64,000 bases of DNA, taken from positions 239,840,654-239,904,653 of the forward strand of contig OZ020611.1 in the NCBI GenBank assembly GCA_963971575.1, in the 5' to 3' direction. This document shows, in pieces, positions 33,474-44,320 of this stretch. The DNA is from Liopterus haemorrhoidalis. Taxonomy: Eukaryota > Arthropoda > Insecta > Coleoptera > Dytiscidae. The notes below the pieces were generated by a model, which saw only the letters and a program-made list of their open reading frames with translations, did no database searches and was not told where the DNA came from. Both the position numbers and the translations under genes were made by a program. Positions within the stretch are counted from its first letter, which is position 1, and every line of letters starts with the position of its first letter.

Positions 33474-34190
33474 TAGATTATTAACTTTCTGTAGTCAAAA
33501 TTGGTTTTAGAATTGTTAAGTTCTATAGTGTCGTGGAGAAAGTAAATTCCGGCATTCAAGGAAGAGATGATAATTAGTTAAAATAGTCCGATAAAATTCA
33601 AACTTTTAAAGCCAAGGTTAAATTTTTGGAAAATAAAAGACAATGAAGGCAACTTGGAAATGCTTACAAGAACAACTAAAACAAAAGAAAACATATTGAA
33701 ACTGATTTATGAATACTTCACATCACTGGGCACACAGATTTGCCATTATTTTCCTATTAATAGTTTTGACTGGATACGTTGATGCAATTATCATCCAATC
33801 CTAACAAATTAGAATTAAACTATAAAGAATGAAGAAATTAATAGAAATTCGCAATGACCGTACGTTGGGAATGAAATACTCTGAATTTTCATTAGAATCC
33901 TTTTGGATATTGATTCAGAAGGAAAGATTGAAGTCGGTAGAACATGAAATGCGAGTATGTTTGTCCAAAATAAGCCGAAATATAAAGGAATTTTGTAAAA
34001 AAATACATCAAGCTCATGTATCACATTATTTTTTTTGTGTACCTTTTGTTCTCACTTAAAGAATATATTTTTAATTAAAAAACATATTTTCCTAAGATAA
34101 ATAAAAAATCTTTATAATTTTATGCACATGATGTTGGGGGTGCCAGAAATTTTACATAATCGTTTTGGGGTGCCTTCGTATTAAAAAGTT

Positions 34191-35059
34191 TTTGTTAAAA
34201 AGTCACATTTGTTAAAATGTTTTTTTAGGAAGGCTGATTCTCCTATATTTGGTAGAAATTGTACGTTTGGTGGAGTAACTTGTCATGTAACTTAATATAT
34301 TATGTTCAGTCTTTCACATCGTATTTCACTGGTATGAATCGTGGATTTAGACGAGTTGTTAATCGTGATATCGGTACGGTTAGAGGTTTAGTTTCCCGCG
34401 TAGGATATTTGCAAATAAATATATTGTATCCGATGAGCCATATTTTTCATTGCGTTGTTTACAAGTGTTTTTGTATCGAGCTTATACACACACAAACAGA
34501 CCGACATATCAATAACTGTATGGTTCTTGTGAAATTAAATTTTAGTGCAATTATTTCGATTTTGTATACTCTTTTAGAGACAAAGAACTAACAAAGTTTA
34601 ATTAAACTAACTTTTAGTACGTAAACTTTGTATTAGATTTACTCTTATCTTAACTTGGAAACTCAACTAGAATTATTCCAGTGTAACGTATTAATTTTCG
34701 AAACAACGTTTTAATCTTATTCTTAATTCTCTTATTCTTATTTGAGGAAAATTAATGAAATGTTAGGGCAACTAGAAACATTTGCAACATGACGTACAGA
34801 AGAATTGATGATATATCTGATGGTTAAGGAGTTTAAGTTAGTTTAAGAACGGAAAGTTTATCAACATAAGTCGTAGCGGAGTGATGGTATTTACAAATAC
34901 AAAAAAACATTTTACTCATAAATTGTATACATAATATTTCCTACGACCACAATTCCTTGAACGTGTAATTCTGATAAAGATAAAACGGATGACACTTCAA
35001 TTTTTATTTTCATATATCAATTTTCATTTTCATATTTCATTCACGTCATAGACAAAAAA
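34191..35059. other. no gene recognised
   Basis: AT-rich intronic sequence. GTACGTTTGGTGGAGTAACTTGTCATG near 34260 resembles sequence near 16797. No supported gene. Confidence 0.4.
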
Positions 35060-36018
35060 TTTATGTGAAGTGTGAATTTTCACACATTTCAGGGTTTCGC
35101 AGGTATTTATTAACTGTGTGATGATTATTTGGGATGCCAAAACAAATTTTATGTCAAAATATTTTTTTATGAATTTTAATTCGATTGCCTAATACCATTA
35201 TTTAAGTTTCTAAATATGTGCAGTATTTTTTTTTACATAGCAAGGTTCATTAAGATTTTGAAAATTCCGCCTAAATATAGAATTAAATTATAATTTCAAC
35301 ACTTCCCACTGGTTATTAAATTTACGCTTTTAAAAATTAAATGCAACATTTACCAAAATACAACTAGAATTTTGACAAAATAATTTAAACAAAATAAAAA
35401 TGCAAAAAAAAAACTGAAAAAATAAAAATTGACGGGATTCGAACACAGTTTCTTACAGTAGTTTCAACTCACTAAGCGAGAACGCTGTGCTGTACAGGAT
35501 CACTCGTTTACTATGTTAAATAGCGGATTAAATATATTACATATTTTACTTAAAAACACAAAAAATGCGTTATTTTCCGAAAACATAATCTGATCAAAAA
35601 TTCCTGTTGTACTATTCCGGTTCACACCAATGTACATTACTGAGAATTTTTCAGATTAAACCATCTGTGGCTACAGGGTGTGGGACAAAAAAATTTTTGC
35701 ACAATTTTGGCAAAAATCGCCTCAAAATAATTTATTTTGCAAAAATAAAATTTTGATCGTTAATCCACGTACCAAGGGCTTTCATTTGATACCCTGCACA
35801 GAATTGTAAAAAAATATTTTTTTTTCGATGAGCATATATTTGTTTATATTTTTAGGGGGATATGTTTTTTAGATGTTTTAGTATTTTTCCTATGTGCGGG
35901 TCAAAGAGTTGTATAAGCATGCCAAATTTCAACTCTCTAGGTTTAGCCGTTTGGCTACAATTTTTACTGTACAGACAGACAGACAGACAGACAGACGACA
36001 AAATGACGGTATAAGGGT
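35060..36018 (-). mobile_element. HINE-like element, 5' end lost
   Basis: 3' palindrome at 35066-35085, tRNA-like module near 35428-35515 (B box as GGGATTCGAAC), CAGA run near 35969-35995, then GACGGTATAAGGGT. It stops there, missing the last ~30 bases with the 5' subterminal repeat. Confidence 0.75.
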
Positions 36019-36155
36019 ACACATTAGCGAGAAATAATGAATTATTATTTGACAATATGCAATAATTTTTACTAAAGTATTTAAGAAAAGGTCTACCTTT
36101 GCACCCTCAAAACAGTTTAAAAATGGCCTGCTTTTGATTGTGGTTACAAGAAAAA

Positions 36156-36283
36156 ATTAATGTGAAGTGTGAATTTTCACACATTTCAGAGTTTTTTAGG
36201 TATTTAATAAGTGTAAGAAGTCTAAGACAATTTTTTTTTCTATTGTCACATCAAAATAAACAGATTTTTTATTTTTGAGTACT
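36156..36283 (-). mobile_element. HINE 3' end, interrupted by a non-LTR insertion
   Basis: Palindrome GTGTGAATTTTCACAC and TTTTTTAGGTATTTAATAAG mark the 3' end of the subfamily also seen at 63545-63700. The body breaks at 36284 and appears to resume near 37040 (TTTTTATTCGAT). Confidence 0.6.
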
Positions 36284-37002
36284 GCAATATACGGAATACG
36301 CAAGATCCAGCAAAATGTTAATGAAGAAGCTGCTCGCATTGCATATTTTGCTTTATTCCATTCAATAATGATCTACGGCATTACTATATGGGGTAACTCT
36401 ACTCTATCAATAAAAAATTTTCTTTTACAAAAAAAAGCAGTAAGGGCAATAACTAATATTAATCGTAGAGATTCCTGTAGATCAAAATTTAAATTATTAA
36501 AAATATTAACCCTATACGGTGCATATATATACGGTAATGTAGTAGAAATTCACAAACATGCTCAAAATGTATTATTAAAAAAACAAATGCACAGTTACAG
36601 CACCCGTAACAATCATTTTGTAAATATTCCTAGTCATCGTTTAACCGTCACAAAAAAAGTTCTTGCTACAAAATATGAGATGTATAACAAAATTCATCCC
36701 ACAATACAAAAGTTACCCCACAATAAATTTAAAAATGTAATGCGAGAGTTCTTAATTAACTTATGCCCATATAGTATTCTCGAATTTATGAATTCAGAAA
36801 TACTAATGTACAACTGAGAATGTGTAAACCCTATATTATTTGTTTATTTATTTATTTATTTTTTTAATTACTATTTATGTTTTGATTTTAATTTATAAAT
36901 TTTGAAATATTTTGTAACACTAAAGTGTAATTATTAATGAAGTGTATTTTTTTTGTATCTGACGACCCTCTAAAACTGTACTGTTTTCTATAAGGCAATA
37001 AA

Positions 37003-37036
<34 letters not shown>
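36284..37036 (+). mobile_element. 5'-truncated non-LTR retrotransposon
   Basis: Coding part to 36817 reads A-I-Y-G-I-R-K-I, Y-G-I-T-I-W-G-N-S, L-L-Q-K-K-A-V-R-A-I, K-I-L-T-L-Y and Y-S-T-R-N-N, the region downstream of the reverse transcriptase core in jockey/CR1-like ORF2 proteins. It has about 178 open codons to a natural stop. A 3' untranslated region with AATAAA follows, then a (TTA)n tail (37007-37035). TTTGAGTACT occurs before the 5' junction (36274-36283) and after the tail (37052-37061), a probable target duplication. The catalytic part was never inserted or was lost at reverse transcription. Confidence 0.75.
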
Positions 37037-37218
37037 CATTTTTATTCGATATTTGAGTACTAAGAGCTTCTATTTAATTTGTTTAAAGTAAATTTAAATA
37101 ATTTGCGAATATTAGGTCATAGGAAAATGCAAATTAAAAAACCCTGGCGATTTTTTCTGCATTTACTTCGTACTCAAGACTTCATTAAATAAGAAATATA
37201 TTGATAAATGGCTTCTAT

Positions 37219-38227
37219 TGGGTCTATTCTGTATGAGTTTTCTACCGCTGTAAGCGCTATAACTTTGTAAAATACAGCGCTGTAAGGAAAGTGCTATTCT
37301 GTATTGACACGCGTTGCTCTGTAAACTCTATACCGATGTAAAATATCGCTGTAACGTTACGGCGATATTTTTCTGGCCGTAAGTCAGTTACAGTACTGTA
37401 TAGAAGTCAAGTTAGGCTACTACAGGGGCTCACAATTTCACTTCTTTGAGCCAGCCTATGGTTAGTCGATCGATAATAGAAATTTGTTATCTGATAACAA
37501 CACATCTAATGCCAGTTCATATAAAGTTCCCCACTGCGAGGGAAGAAAACCGTGAAGTGAAAGAAAGGTAAGTTTTGCATAATATAGCAACAAAAGCAAG
37601 AATACCTAACTATGCTGAGATTGTTGATGATGAGCTTGAACCTGTAAATAATGAAGATCCTGAACCTGAAAATAATGAAGATCCTGAACCTGAAAATAAT
37701 GAAGATCCTGTACCAAATGGTAAAATATTTGAAAAGTATTTAAAATTTTCAAAAACTGATTTAAAACTTTTTTTAACAGCTAATCAAGATATGAATTTGA
37801 GAAAGCAGATTAGTATTTTATATGTTCAGCAGTCCATTGTATAATTTGATGTAAAAAATATGTTTATATGGAATAAAGATACAAAAGATGCAAAGAGAAA
37901 CTTTTATTTTTATAAACAAATTATAACAATAATTAATAAAAATTACAAACGTAAAAAACATGAGTATATGTGTATATACAAATATGATATACAATTACCG
38001 ATCGATGACATTGATCAATACCTCAAATTTTGAGGTTAGAAATAAACATAGTGAAGTTAGCTACAATGTAAGCAAAGTTTAAATCGACCGAAATTACAGA
38101 ATGTGTTACAGAATAGCTAATGCTCAATATTTACAGAGTCGCCGTAACTTGGCACTTTACAGTGCTAAGCTCACTACAGCGCTATAGGGATACAGTACTG
38201 TAAACATTTTTTTACAGAATAGACCCA
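37219..38227 (+). mobile_element. PIF/Harbinger deletion derivative, 1009 bp
   Basis: Terminal repeats TGGGTCTATTCTGTA are exact at both ends, and TAT flanks it (37216-37218, 38228-38230), the 3-bp target expected for PIF/Harbinger. Subterminal CTGTAA/TTACAG motifs are dense at both ends, probable transposase-binding repeats. The interior keeps a small piece of transposase-like coding sequence. Confidence 0.85.
37575..37844 (+). pseudogene. Harbinger-type nuclease C-terminal remnant with 8-residue repeats
   Basis: The frame begins (V)-L-H-N-I-A-T-K-A-R-I-P-N, which matches the C-terminal V-L-H-N-I block of Harbinger DDE nucleases, preceded in frame by a TAA. Next come three near-perfect 24-base units encoding the acidic repeat N-N-E-D-P-E-P-E (37640-37715). 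A Lys-rich segment and a stop follow. The catalytic DDE region is deleted. The repeat could be a slippage product in a normally acidic tail. No function is inferred. Confidence 0.6.
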
Positions 38228-38922
38228 TATAGCGGGTTCATATTAAATATGAATAATATTTTAAATAAACTGTCAAAATCTACATATGTTTGTACCACGC
38301 AAGTCTAGGGGTTTAGTCTAGTTTCCCATAATTGGTAAGCGGCCCAAAAAACAATCCGATGGAGCGGCCAAGAGAATCAATAACGAACACCCGCTAAATT
38401 TTTTTGGAAGATATCGCACAATCATTTACATTTCTAGGGAGGGGGCATCTACCCCTATCTCCCTCATATTCCAACTTTCTGTGCCACTATTTTAACGTCA
38501 CATTTCCACGCCACAAATTTTAAACACTTGATATTACTTAATTCTTCAATCAGATAACATTGCGAAATTTCTCCGGACGTATAAATCTATTCTTAGTGTC
38601 CTATTTTCGGCGTTTTAAAAAAACCACTTGTGTTATTTTAACAAACTGCTACAATCCGAGAAACTGCGTTTTCGTCCGTCTAATTATATCCACATTGCAC
38701 ACTGTACACCAAACAGGACCAGACACGTTATGTAACAAGATATAACACACATTTTTGGAATTCAGTTCTTTTTAATTACCTGTAAATTAGCTGGGTATGT
38801 GGCACGCAAATATAAGACATTTTTACATTAGTAAAAAGGTCGATTTTCCTTTGATAACATTGATAAACCATTGTAATACTTGTTCAAACGAAACAATTTC
38901 AAGTTAAGATTAGGTAATAATA

Positions 38923-39078
38923 AGACCAATTCTGTAACTCTGTTACTATGATAATAGTAACTAAATTCGTCACTATGAGTAAGGTCAGTTACTATCATGA
39001 ATGACAGGCATTATACTTTTTATAATATTTTATGTTGTAGTAACGTTATTACACAGTAACTTTTTACAGAATTGATCT
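38923..39078. mobile_element. MITE, 156 bp
   Basis: AGACCAATTCTGTAA and, inverted, AGATCAATTCTGTAA bound a body rich in GTTACT/AGTAAC. The ends resemble those of the Harbinger derivative at 37219 (TCTATTCTGTA). No clean target duplication. Confidence 0.6.
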
Positions 39079-39129
39079 GATTATAAAGGGATCAAAATCA
39101 AAATGGTGTAAGTCAGATTTGAAAAAAAA

Positions 39130-40187
39130 ATTGATGTGAAGTGTGAATTTTCACACATATCAGGGTTTTGCAGGTATTTAGTAAGTGAATGATGATTATT
39201 TTGGATGCGAAAAGAAATTTTATATTAAAATATTTTTTTTGTTAATTTTAATTCGAACGCCTAATACCATTATTTAGGTTTCTAAATATGTGCAGTATTT
39301 TTTTTTATATAGCAAGGTTCATTAAGAATTTTTAAAATTGCGCCTATGGTTTCCATTGGTTGTTATAAGTTCCGCCCCTCTGATTTCGTGTACATTGAAA
39401 CAGAATTAAATTATAATTTAAACAATTTCCACTGGCTATTAAATTTACGCTTTTAAAAATTAAATGCAACATTTGCCAAAATATAATTAGAATTTTGAAA
39501 AAATAATTTAAACAATATAAAAATTAAAAAAAAAATATATATATATAGTCTGACTCTTCTCCAGGGTTCGATCCCTATCGGATCGGGTTACATGGGTGAA
39601 AAGTCAGCGTCAAATATCACTAGACCAGCACACACGTTAGAGTGTGGCTTGTTACAAAGCTATAACTTGTGTACATTATTAGCAAAAAATCACAAAAAAT
39701 GCGTTTTTTTCAAAAAAACCTAATCTGATCAAAAATTCCTGTTGAACTATTCCGGTTCACACCAATGTACATTACTTAGAATTTTTTCAGATTTTTAGTT
39801 TAAACTATCTGGGCTACAGGGTGTGGGACAAAAAAATTTTTGCACAATTTTGGTAAAAATCGCTTCAAAATAATTTATTTTGTAAAAATAAAAATTTGAT
39901 CGTTAATCCACGTACCAAGGGCTTTCATTTGATACCCTACTCAGAATTATAAAAAATTTTTTTTTTTTTCGATGAGCACATATTTGTTTATATTTTTAGG
40001 GGGATATGTTTTTTAGATGTTTTAGTATTTTTCCTATGTGCGGGTCAAAGAGTTGTATAAGCATGCCAAATTTCAACTCTCTAGGTTTAGCCGTTTGGCT
40101 ACAATTTTTACCGAACAGACAGACAGACAGACAGACGACAAAATGACGGTATAAGGGTTTTTTGGTCATACCTACAAAACCCTAAAA
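39130..40187 (-). mobile_element. HINE-like element, best full-length copy
   Basis: Minus strand 5' to 3': CTTTTTAGGGTTTTGTAGGTATGACC region at 40187, CCCTTATACCGTCATTTTGTCG, a short GTCT run (40116-40135), proximal body, tRNA-like module (about 39560-39640). Then distal body, inverse subterminal repeat, and palindrome GTGTGAATTTTCACAC (39141-39156) with tail. 1058 bases, the same length as 12078-13135 and 9487-10546. No coding frame. Confidence 0.8.
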
Positions 40188-40280
40188 AGAGTACATGTTG
40201 TAGCACAAACTAGACATACAAATCTGTTAAATGCAAAATTCGAGTTAGTCATATCTCTTCCCCCGATATTAAATTTATAA

Positions 40281-40398
40281 TGGCCAGTTGCTAAAAAAGG
40301 AGTTCCGTGTTTTAACTCGATTCAAAACAATATATAAAAAGATATCACTTACACTTGAGTTAAAGAAAACTCGAGTTAAACTCGTTCTTTAGCAGCCA
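40281..40398. mobile_element. Tourist/PIF-like MITE, 118 bp
   Basis: TGGCCAGTTGCTAAA at the left and TGGCTGCTAAAGAACGAG (inverted) at the right, with ACTCGA(G)TT boxes inside. TAA flanks it at 40278-40280 and 40399-40401. Related in plan to 20459-20877. Confidence 0.75.
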
Positions 40399-40401
40399 TA
40401 A

Positions 40402-41951
40402 GAATTTCAAATAGCATGAAATTATACAGCCAATCTAAGTAAAACGGTTTGTTTCTCGAAATTAACAAAATGTGATTTTATTTGGTTTAAGCAGCGTTTT
40501 TCAACGATCTTTTTTTAACCCATTTTTATATTGGTAATATATTGGGTCGCATAACATTATGGTATACAAGAGCATTTTATTAAGTAAGAGCAACTAATTT
40601 ATTTCTTAAATCAAAAGAGCGAGACAAACATTAAAGCGTTGTTTATATTAAACCCATAAAATAATGCGCAAGGATGGAACAAAGGGTTTGACCGTTCAAA
40701 ACATCTGTTTTTAATAAACAGAACAAAGAAAGTATTCTTTATGCTATGTATCCATAGCATATCTATTATAAACGAGGCTTGAAGCACAAAACCACTGATG
40801 CATCAAGCAGCAAAGGGCTGTCATTATTAGGTGACTCGGAATATGTGCGGAAAATTGTGTTTAATATTTGTTTGATAAATTGCCGCTTTTATTGCACTTA
40901 TTCCGACTTACCTATCAATATCCGTACTCTGATCATCAGTGGTGCACCACCAAAGATTTTTTTGCTCAAAGTGTTCGGCTCAAAGATTCTTGATCCGTGT
41001 CGAAAAGTAACATTAATTTAGAAATTACGATCGTATATTATATGATTTGTTTAAAATGTTGTCACCGTAAGTAAATGGTCGAATGTTTACACAGATGGTG
41101 ATAATGGTCATATATTAACAGTGATATGGACTTCGTAGGACTTCTAATTATTTGGGTTTATAAATTATTGAGGGTAGACTCATATGTCTTTAAGATAAGT
41201 TAAAATATTTTTGTATCACTCTTGTAATTTAACACGTTAAGCCCCACGTTCCTTCTAGTGGATCAGTGTAGCAGAGGTGTGACCACCATGGGGCTCAAAG
41301 TAGTAAGAAATAAATTAATTGTCCTCATTAAAATTACCTTTATTTAAACTTAATTATTGTATATTAGGCAGAAAAATAGAAATACATGACAACCCTTTTA
41401 AAATCATTTATTTTGAGTTGCGAGTTCATGAGTTGTTACAGAAACAGTAATACGATGTTAACAAAAAATAAATTAAAAATGAAATAAATATAAAGTCAGA
41501 TTTATATTATTTATTTCTTCTGATAATTATAAAAGAGAGGTCTTTAAGAGTGTACATAGAATCAAAAATACGTTGCCGGAAGATATTCGTGTGTTCAACA
41601 CAAGCATAAAAATGAAGGATATAAGACTAAAGTGGACAGAACACACGAGATGCCAAAGAGGATAGAATGGTTAAACATATGAGAAGAAAGAATGAACATC
41701 CGTCGGTTTTAGAAAGATCAAACTAAAGATGCAAGAATTAGTTCACAGAATATTAAATTACATGGAAGTTGATATTTAACAGAGCAAGTTTGGGCAAAAA
41801 GAGAATAAGAAGTCTGGTCTATGATTAATCAATTTTGTTTTTAAAAATTAATTAGGATATTTTAGTTTGTAAGTCTCCATACTGCATATGGATTTTTATG
41901 TATTGTCTATACTATCACCTTTCACAGAATACGCAAAATCATAAGCGCATT
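40402..41951. other. no gene recognised; small GCCCCA inverted pair
   Basis: AT-rich intronic sequence. TTAAGCCCCACG (41232) and CATGGGGCTCAA (41287) form a short inverted pair around ~40 bases, perhaps a MITE relic. No coding frame supported. Confidence 0.4.
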
Positions 41952-42096
41952 AAGCGGTGGGCGGACTGGGCGGCCACCCGGGGCCCACGAAACCTGGAGC
42001 CTACATACTAATATTTCCATTCTATTTAAAATGGTAGAGGGCCCATTTTAATTTTACCGCCCAGGGTCCCCAAGCAATTTAATCCACCACTGCGCA
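41952..42096. mobile_element. hAT-like MITE, about 145 bp
   Basis: Left GCGGTGGGCGGACTGGG and right complement GCAGTGGTGGATTAA, with GGGGCCC and GGGCGG boxes inside both ends. GC-rich against its surroundings. The target duplication is not resolved. Confidence 0.5.
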
Positions 42097-42446
42097 AAAA
42101 AACGTCATTATTCAACAAGTCGTAAATGGATTACAGTTATCTGCAATACTCCCACGAAAACCATCTTTAGGACATGAGTGCAGTACATCTTTACGGCTGT
42201 GAGACCAGTTTTTTACAGAAACTATCAAAAGGAAAGAGCAAGTATTTTAAATCTAATATCAAATGTATTAAGTTAAATTAGGTTACAGGTCGTTAACCTA
42301 ACAGTTTATTAAGATCATACTCGACGCGCGTCAACTAAGTAGTTTCCTTGATCATCACCAAATTTAGGCTAAATCGGTTGAGTAGTTTATCCATACTAGT
42401 TTCATATAGACCAGAACTTCTTAAATTAAAATATGTTAGCACCATA

Positions 42447-43041
42447 CATTTTTACCGACCGCCAACATATATAAGGGAGGTATTGTGATCATACCGATTT
42501 TGACATTTCGAGATTTCGATGGATCTCCACGAATTCAGGTCCCTACATAACGTTTTGACTATTTTTAGCATGATGTCTGTCGGTCTGTCTGTCCGTCCGT
42601 CTGTTTGTCTGTCCGTCTGTCTGTCCGTATGTCTGTCCGTCTGTCTGTCCGTCTGTGTACAAGTGCAGAGCTAATTAGGCTAAAAGGATTTTTATGAAAC
42701 TGCATATTTAAGCTTTTGACATCAATGATACGAGTTGAACAACTTTTGGTAAAAATCGGTTGACTAGAAATGGGAGTTTACTCGTGTCGCCTTTAAGATT
42801 TTTGCGAATATTTAGCAACAGAAAAATATTTCGAAAAAATTTATTGAATAAAAGTTGCTATAAATGTAATAACTAATAACTTTTATTTGAGACAGACAGA
42901 CAAACCGACAGACATCATTCTAAAAATAGTCAAAACGTTATATAGGAACCTCAATTCGTGGAGATCCATCGAAATCTCGAAATGTCAAAATCGGTATAAT
43001 CACAATACCTTCCTTATATATGTTGGCGGTCGGTAAAAATG
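42447..43041. mobile_element. foldback element with ~150-bp arms and GTCT/GTCC runs
   Basis: Arms start CATTTTTACCGACCGCCAAC and are complementary for about 150 bases, through GGATCTCCACGAATTCAGGT to the point where (GTCTGTCC)n (42570-42655) and CAGACAGACAAACCGACAGAC (42891-42912) begin. ATA flanks both outer ends. The ~230-base centre (GACTCGTGTCGCC..., AAAAATCGGTTGACTAG) recurs inverted at 45140-45440. Non-coding. Confidence 0.75.
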
Positions 43042-43479
43042 ATACTAAATTCTAAAAAAGGCAAGAAGAGTACCTGATATTGTACAAGAGGAGTATTTGC
43101 TTAAATAGCCATAATTGCTGTGCCCAAAACAACCTCAAAAATTAGGGTTCTAAATGAAAATATGTGTTCTCAAAAATATTAAAATGTCAGTAAAAAAAAA
43201 TTGTTCAGGCACAGCATTTGTAGCTATTAGAACCAATAAGACATAGGAAAGGGAAAAGGAACTGATTAAGCAATAAAAATTGAATGAAAAGAAATGCAAT
43301 TATTGGCATTTGATCTAATTGTAGCAACAGAGCGATAAAATAAACTTTTGGACATATATGAGCGAGAAAATAATCTTTTAGAAAAATGGATCATATTTAG
43401 GAAATATTAAATTAGATACTGTACGCCGAGATTCTGCTAAAAGGGTAACATTAAGATCTGTACTATTATCCCTGTATAC
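43042..43479. other. no gene recognised
   Basis: AT-rich, no supported feature. Confidence 0.4.
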
Positions 43480-43668
43480 CAGCGTTACCAGAACTCCCGA
43501 TTTTTGCGGGACGTCCCGCTATAAAACAAGAATAGATTGTCCCGCGAAGATAAAGAAATATTTAACTGTACATTTTATTAGGTTGTCCCGCTTTTTACGC
43601 CTTAGTCCCGTTTTTTTACAATTTATTTGGTATAAATCCCGATTTGGTAAAATAATCTGGCAACGCTG
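43480..43668. mobile_element. hAT-type MITE, 189 bp
   Basis: Left end CAGCGTTACCAGA and inverted right end CAGCGTTGCCAGA, with several TCCCG/GTCCCGC boxes inside. The 8-bp duplication CTGTATAC is exact (43472-43479, 43669-43676). Confidence 0.92.
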
Positions 43669-44082
43669 CTGTATACACAGGTACTCATTTTAAGTATTAA
43701 ATAATCCAGGCTGAGTCTACCCCAGAGCTGACTGTACAATATCGGAAGAATATATCGTATAAATGTTTCTCATGCGTTGGATGCATTGGATGCATCATAT
43801 TTAATTACGTAAACACATTTTATGGAAAATTATTACTCGCACTGTAGTATATTCTGAAGTTGCACTGTACGATGTTATTGGTCAGTCATACAGTTTATGA
43901 ACTGCTGACTGAAAATTGATTGGTTAAATTTTAAAAAGTGCAGGAAAAGAGCAATAATTTTACCAATACCTTTTTGGCACTAGCGTTATAAAAGTTTATG
44001 GGTATAGTTTTCTGTTTTCGAAGTATTGAATGGTTTATCATTTTATCAAAGGTGTATTAAGTAAATTTGCGTAACCACATAC

Positions 44083-44219
44083 CCCTCTCCATTGGTCCTC
44101 TGAGTGACTTCGGTAATCTCAGTTCCATGATCGCTAGACTCACGCCTCTTGGTAGTTTTCTTAACTTTTCTTGTTCTCTTCTCCGTTACGGTGAAATTAA
44201 CTGATTCAACATCCGCCAT
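44083..44219 (-). CDS. Lmpt: probable first coding exon of the Limpet-like gene
   Basis: ATG at 44219 in good context (TTAAAATGG) opens M-A-D-V-E-S-V-N-F-T-V-T-E-K-R-T-R-K-V-K. It continues K-T-T-K-R-R-E-S-S-D-H-G-T-E-I-T-E-V-T-Q-R-T-N-G-E and then GG before a donor GTATGT. It is basic then Ser/Thr/Glu-rich, with no domain or signal peptide. It ends in phase 2, and GG plus the T that begins the exon at 29400 makes Gly, giving N-G-E-G-A-E-Y-T. That phase match, same strand and order, and absence of another candidate partner support joining them. That this is the N-terminus of Limpet rather than another gene is inference. Codon use is less AT-biased than the surroundings. Confidence 0.65.
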
Positions 44220-44280
44220 TTTAAATCACTGATTATAAAACGTTATAAACTCGAAGGAGTAAGTAATTGAACAGTAACAG

Positions 44281-44320
44281 CCGTTCGGCAGCTAGCAGGT
44301 TTCGTTGAGGACTGAATATT
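44281..44320 (-). promoter_or_regulatory. candidate core promoter (initiator plus DPE-like) of the LIM gene
   Basis: On the minus strand ATTCAGTCC contains the arthropod initiator TCAGTC with A at 44313, 94 bases upstream of the ATG. A DPE-like GAACG lies at +28 to +32 (4 of 5 positions). No TATA box at -30. Such short motifs occur by chance, so this is only a candidate. Confidence 0.3.

Larger units (their letters stand above)
32060..33543 (-). mobile_element. element X, copy 2, with two nested insertions
   Basis: Same family as 6832-7552, reversed. It starts with the hairpin (20-base arms GGTTGGAATGAGAAAATTCG and complement at 32137-32156), then CTTTCTCCACGACCACC, an AT-rich body, and ends GTCGTGGAGAAAGT. 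A piggyBac derivative (32524-33195) and a MITE (33213-33473) interrupt the body. Comparison with copy 1 (ACATTCCAACTCTTG...TTAACTTTCTGTAGTC) shows what is host sequence. Confidence 0.7.
31602..34050 (+). pseudogene. hAT transposase (ZBED5/GTF2I-repeat-like), interrupted
   Basis: Segment 1 (31602-32060) reads H-C-F-L-H-R-E-G-L-I-S-K-T-L-G-E-E-L, then S-R-P-L-K-S-Q-L-F-A-K-L-C-E-E-L-G-S-E-H and H-T-V-R-W-F. It continues after frame changes to L-W-C-T-K-F-A-Y-I-T-D-I-F-E-E-F. Segment 2 (about 33546-34050) resumes with I-Q-G-R-D-D-N, F-K-A-K-V-K-F-W-K, then E-I-R-N-D-R-T-L-G-M-K-Y-S-E-F-S-L-E-S-F-W-I. Order and spacing are those of this hAT group, whose RNase-H-like core is split by a helical insertion. 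Element X (32060-33543) sits between the two segments. Stops and frameshifts make it dead; the dimerisation tail is missing. Confidence 0.75.
30586..34190 (+). mobile_element. hAT element, decayed host of several nested insertions
   Basis: It begins CAGTGGTTCTCAAAGTGGGG, the terminal repeat of ZBED5/GTF2IRD2-like hAT elements. It ends near 34190 in GGGGTGCC...TTAAAAAGTTT, just short of the expected matching terminus, so the right end is truncated. Inside are its transposase relic (31602-34050), an RT scrap, a small MITE, and element X with its own two passengers. Confidence 0.7.

Noticed and set aside
42570..42660. Regularly spaced short repeats resembling an array
   Set aside because: Tetranucleotide slippage (GTCT/GTCC) without unique spacers in a eukaryotic foldback element; not a CRISPR array.
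44281..44320. Treating the initiator/DPE match as a firm promoter
   Set aside because: Kept only as a low-confidence feature: six- and five-base motifs are common by chance and no transcript start data are available.
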